From KBS-83 sp051025295 (GTDB lineage Bacteria > Acidobacteriota > Terriglobia > Terriglobales > Acidobacteriaceae): a stretch of 64,000 nucleotides of DNA. Location: the NCBI GenBank assembly GCA_051025295.1, contig JBMGJV010000007.1; one strand, given 5' to 3'. Shown piece by piece: positions 62,181 to 64,000 of the stretch. The translations under genes and the position numbers were made by a program. The notes beneath the pieces were generated by a model, which saw only the letters and a list, made by a program, of their open reading frames with translations, did not search any database and had not been told where the DNA came from. Numbering within the stretch: the first letter of the stretch is position 1; each line of letters opens with the position of its first letter.

Positions 62181-62570
62181 CTAGCCGCCCGCGAGAAACG
62201 CCCGCGCGGCGCGGAGAACTTCGGGGGCGACGGTGTGGAGGTCGCCTTCGCGCATCAGGCGCAGGGGAACCCGGTCGCCGAGCTCGGGATTCACGCCGGT
62301 TATCCAGGCCTGCACCACGGCAGGCGAGTCCTGCTCACCCAGCGTGCGTGCGACTTGGAAGGCGAAGCGTAGCCGCTGCTCCGCATCGCCGTAGAGTTCA
62401 CCGCCAGCGATCCACCGATCCACCGCGCGCACATCCTTCACCTTACCGATGTAGGCGGTCAGCTTGCGCCCGAGGATCGCGACGAGTTGCTCCACGATGG
62501 CGGAGGCAGGCAGGCGGAGCGATTCACGATGGGCCGCCAGGTCCGGGCGGGGCAGGGTCATCACAGCCAT
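62181..62570 (-). CDS. Xre/MbcA/ParS-type antitoxin
   Basis: A 129-residue antitoxin of the Xre-RES type, combining an Xre-like helix-turn-helix with a DUF2384 toxin-binding end. The central helices (ASAIVEQLVAILGRKLTAYIGKVKDVRAVDRWIAGG) and the C-terminal AFQVARTLGEQDSPAVVQAWITGVNPELGDRVPLRLMREG match the MbcA/ParS pattern. It precedes the toxin gene, as expected for transcriptional autoregulation by the complex. ATG 62570; the second ATG at 62561 is possible. A palindrome lies immediately upstream of its start. Confidence 0.85.
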   Translation of the reverse strand: MAVMTLPRPDLAAHRESLRLPASAIVEQLVAILGRKLTAYIGKVKDVRAVDRWIAGGELYGDAEQRLRFAFQVARTLGEQDSPAVVQAWITGVNPELGDRVPLRLMREGDLHTVAPEVLRAARAFLAGG

Positions 62571-62572
62571 GG

Positions 62573-62582
62573 GAGGCGCCTC
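62573..62582. promoter_or_regulatory. Palindrome at antitoxin start, possible operator
   Basis: GAGGCGCCTC, a perfect 10-bp palindrome 3 bp upstream of the antitoxin ATG, overlapping its ribosome-binding region. Its position suits an autorepression site for an Xre-RES complex, which is inferred from related modules. Confidence 0.35.
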
Positions 62583-62654
62583 TCCGGGCTAGTATCGCAT
62601 GAATCCGGCTGAATACGCGCTACTTTCACGGGCAAATACCGTATCTACTCAAAT

Positions 62655-64000
62655 CTACTGCGGCGGCGGGGGCGGTTGCTGCTGGTCGTCCTTCTTACCG
62701 CCGCCGAAGATGCGGCTGAAGAAGCCGCGCTTCTTCTGCTTGGGCTGGTCGGCTGGTGGTGTGTTCTGCGCATTTTGCGCGCCGCCGTTGGGGACGGGCT
62801 GGCCCGGAGGCAGCACCGCCGGCTGGGATGCCTGAGGGAGCTGCTGTTGAGGGTGATCGCCACCTAACCCGAAGAGCTTCTGGAAGAAGTTGCGATTGTC
62901 GTCGTTCGGGTGCGAGCAGGTGTGGGTTGGCGCGGTGCCCTCGAGGAAGGCAGCGTAGTAGTCTTCCGGACACGTCGGGTCGGCGAGGAGATTGGTCGCC
63001 TTGTCGAGCTTCACCAGGTTGACGCCCTGCGGGATGGGGAAGTCGCGTGTGTCCGAGTATTGCGGCAGCGCGATTGCCCGCTTCATGAAGGCAGCCCAGA
63101 TGGGGGCAGCCGCGTGTGTGCCCTGCATCTTGATATCGGAGTAGTCGTCGTTGCCTACCCAGATGATGCAGATCAGGTTCGAGGTGTAGCCGGCGAACCA
63201 GGCATCGTGCGACGTGCCGGTTTTACCTGCCGCCGGGGCTTGGAAGCCGGCGCTTCGCACGGTCGCCGCCGTGCCGGCGTTCATCACGTTTTGCAGCATG
63301 TTCGTCGTCAGGTAAGCCACACGCGGGTCGAGGATGGGCTTCTCGTCCGGTTGGTGGTCACTGATCGGGTCGCCGTTCGAGGCGCGCACCGAGGCGATCT
63401 CCCATGGAACGATCCTGGTGCCACTGTTGGCGAACGTGGTGTAGGCGCCGGCCATGTCGATCGGCGTGGCGTCATAGGACCCCAGCGCGACCGCGGGGGT
63501 GCCTTGCGCTGAGTGAATGCCTGCATCGCGCGCCAGCGCGGCCACATTGGCGTAGCCGACCATCTGCGCCAACTCGACCGTGGCGTTATTCAGCGACGCC
63601 TGCAGCGCATAACGCGCGGTGACCAGGCCGCCGGCATGTCCGAAGTTGCCGGGCGAGTAGCCCCCTTCGAACGTGGTCAGGTCATTGTTCAGCATGGTGA
63701 TTTCGGTGAACACGCCATGCTGCAGCCCAGGGTCCGGAGCTGGTGGGGTGGCGTTTGCATTCTGCGCTTCGCCGCGCGCGCCCTGATCGGCAGCGACGGT
63801 CTGCACGGTGGGAGCGGTTAACTGCGTGCCTGCAAGAGACGTGTTGAAGCCGGCCGCATAGACGAATGGCTTGAAGATTGACCCAGTGGGCCGATGGGCG
63901 ACGGCATGGTTAAGCTGCGAGATGCCGTAGTTGCGGCCCCCGACCAGTGCAAGAATTTGTCCGGTGTGTGGATTCAGTGCCACTAGCGCGACCTGGGGGG
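62655..64000 (-). CDS. Class A penicillin-binding protein, transpeptidase part (partial)
   Basis: The gene is open at the window edge: the reading frame continues through 64000, so only the C-terminal ~448 residues are seen. The visible part is a peptidoglycan transpeptidase domain with ALVALNPHTGQILALVGG, the SxxK motif in TGSIFKPFVYAAGF, the SxN motif in ALQASLNNATVELAQ and the KTG motif in AAGKTGTSHDAWFAGY. These fit PBP1A-type class A enzymes. After the domain comes a tail of about 100 residues rich in Pro/Gln with a basic KQKKRGFFSRIFGGGKKDD block. The glycosyltransferase domain would lie beyond the window. Confidence 0.92.
   Translation of the reverse strand, partial: PQVALVALNPHTGQILALVGGRNYGISQLNHAVAHRPTGSIFKPFVYAAGFNTSLAGTQLTAPTVQTVAADQGARGEAQNANATPPAPDPGLQHGVFTEITMLNNDLTTFEGGYSPGNFGHAGGLVTARYALQASLNNATVELAQMVGYANVAALARDAGIHSAQGTPAVALGSYDATPIDMAGAYTTFANSGTRIVPWEIASVRASNGDPISDHQPDEKPILDPRVAYLTTNMLQNVMNAGTAATVRSAGFQAPAAGKTGTSHDAWFAGYTSNLICIIWVGNDDYSDIKMQGTHAAAPIWAAFMKRAIALPQYSDTRDFPIPQGVNLVKLDKATNLLADPTCPEDYYAAFLEGTAPTHTCSHPNDDNRNFFQKLFGLGGDHPQQQLPQASQPAVLPPGQPVPNGGAQNAQNTPPADQPKQKKRGFFSRIFGGGKKDDQQQPPPPPQ

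Overview
The window is GC-rich, gene-dense bacterial chromosome. I saw no rRNA, tRNA, CRISPR array, insertion sequence or prophage. The gene content points to Acidobacteriota (Terriglobia-like): a PadR regulator beside an ADOP-type MacB permease, a second ADOP permease, a winged-helix/TolB-type regulator, YVTN beta-propeller lipoproteins, many secreted proteins of unknown function and an xseA-glmM pair. This assignment is inferred from content; no 16S gene is present.

Layout. 0.2-3.3 kb: rpiA, a LolA-like secreted protein and ackA. 3.3-4.4 kb: a heavily rearranged ADOP permease remnant with its intact PadR regulator. 4.4-7.6 kb: translation genes rplM-rpsI and rpsB-tsf, closed by a strong terminator. 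7.6-13.3 kb: accessory genes (secreted protein, broken winged-helix regulator, two acyltransferase-3 proteins, a YjbR protein) surrounding pyrH. 13.3-22.6 kb: an exported-protein region with two paralogous beta-propeller lipoproteins, an M13 metallopeptidase, an MFS exporter and two tandem phosphoesterases. 22.6-34.9 kb: housekeeping genes in tight blocks, namely recG-acpS-(mlaD-like) on the minus strand, a DUF374 acyltransferase-queA-polA on the plus strand, and xseA-glmM on the minus strand. 34-37.8 kb: a phosphorelay (hybrid histidine kinase, receiver, HPt) directly upstream of and co-directional with xseA-glmM.

38-52 kb: a deoxyhypusine-synthase-like enzyme, an S1/P1 nuclease, purine nucleoside phosphorylase, a frameshifted ADOP permease, threonine synthase, a DctA/GltP symporter, an exported amidohydrolase, a methyltransferase, an outer-membrane-type protein and a TlpA-like thioredoxin. 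52-55.6 kb: a compact pyrimidine nucleoside salvage operon (cdd-pdp-nupC), probably followed by a UPF0303 gene. 55.8-61.5 kb: the giant helicase Lhr directly joined to a Nei-type DNA glycosylase. 61.5-62.6 kb: an Xre-RES toxin-antitoxin pair. The window ends inside a penicillin-binding protein.

No wholly new multi-gene system can be claimed from sequence alone. The most distinctive observations are: the ADOP remnant, in which re-inverting exactly 54 bp between 6-bp inverted repeats restores the reading frame through the C-terminus; three CTGAAG repeats at a 10-bp period upstream of a broken PhoB/OmpR-type regulator; a phosphorelay wired into xseA-glmM with one degenerate receiver; a DHS-like enzyme that keeps the catalytic lysine motif; the Lhr-Nei pair; and the Xre-RES module.
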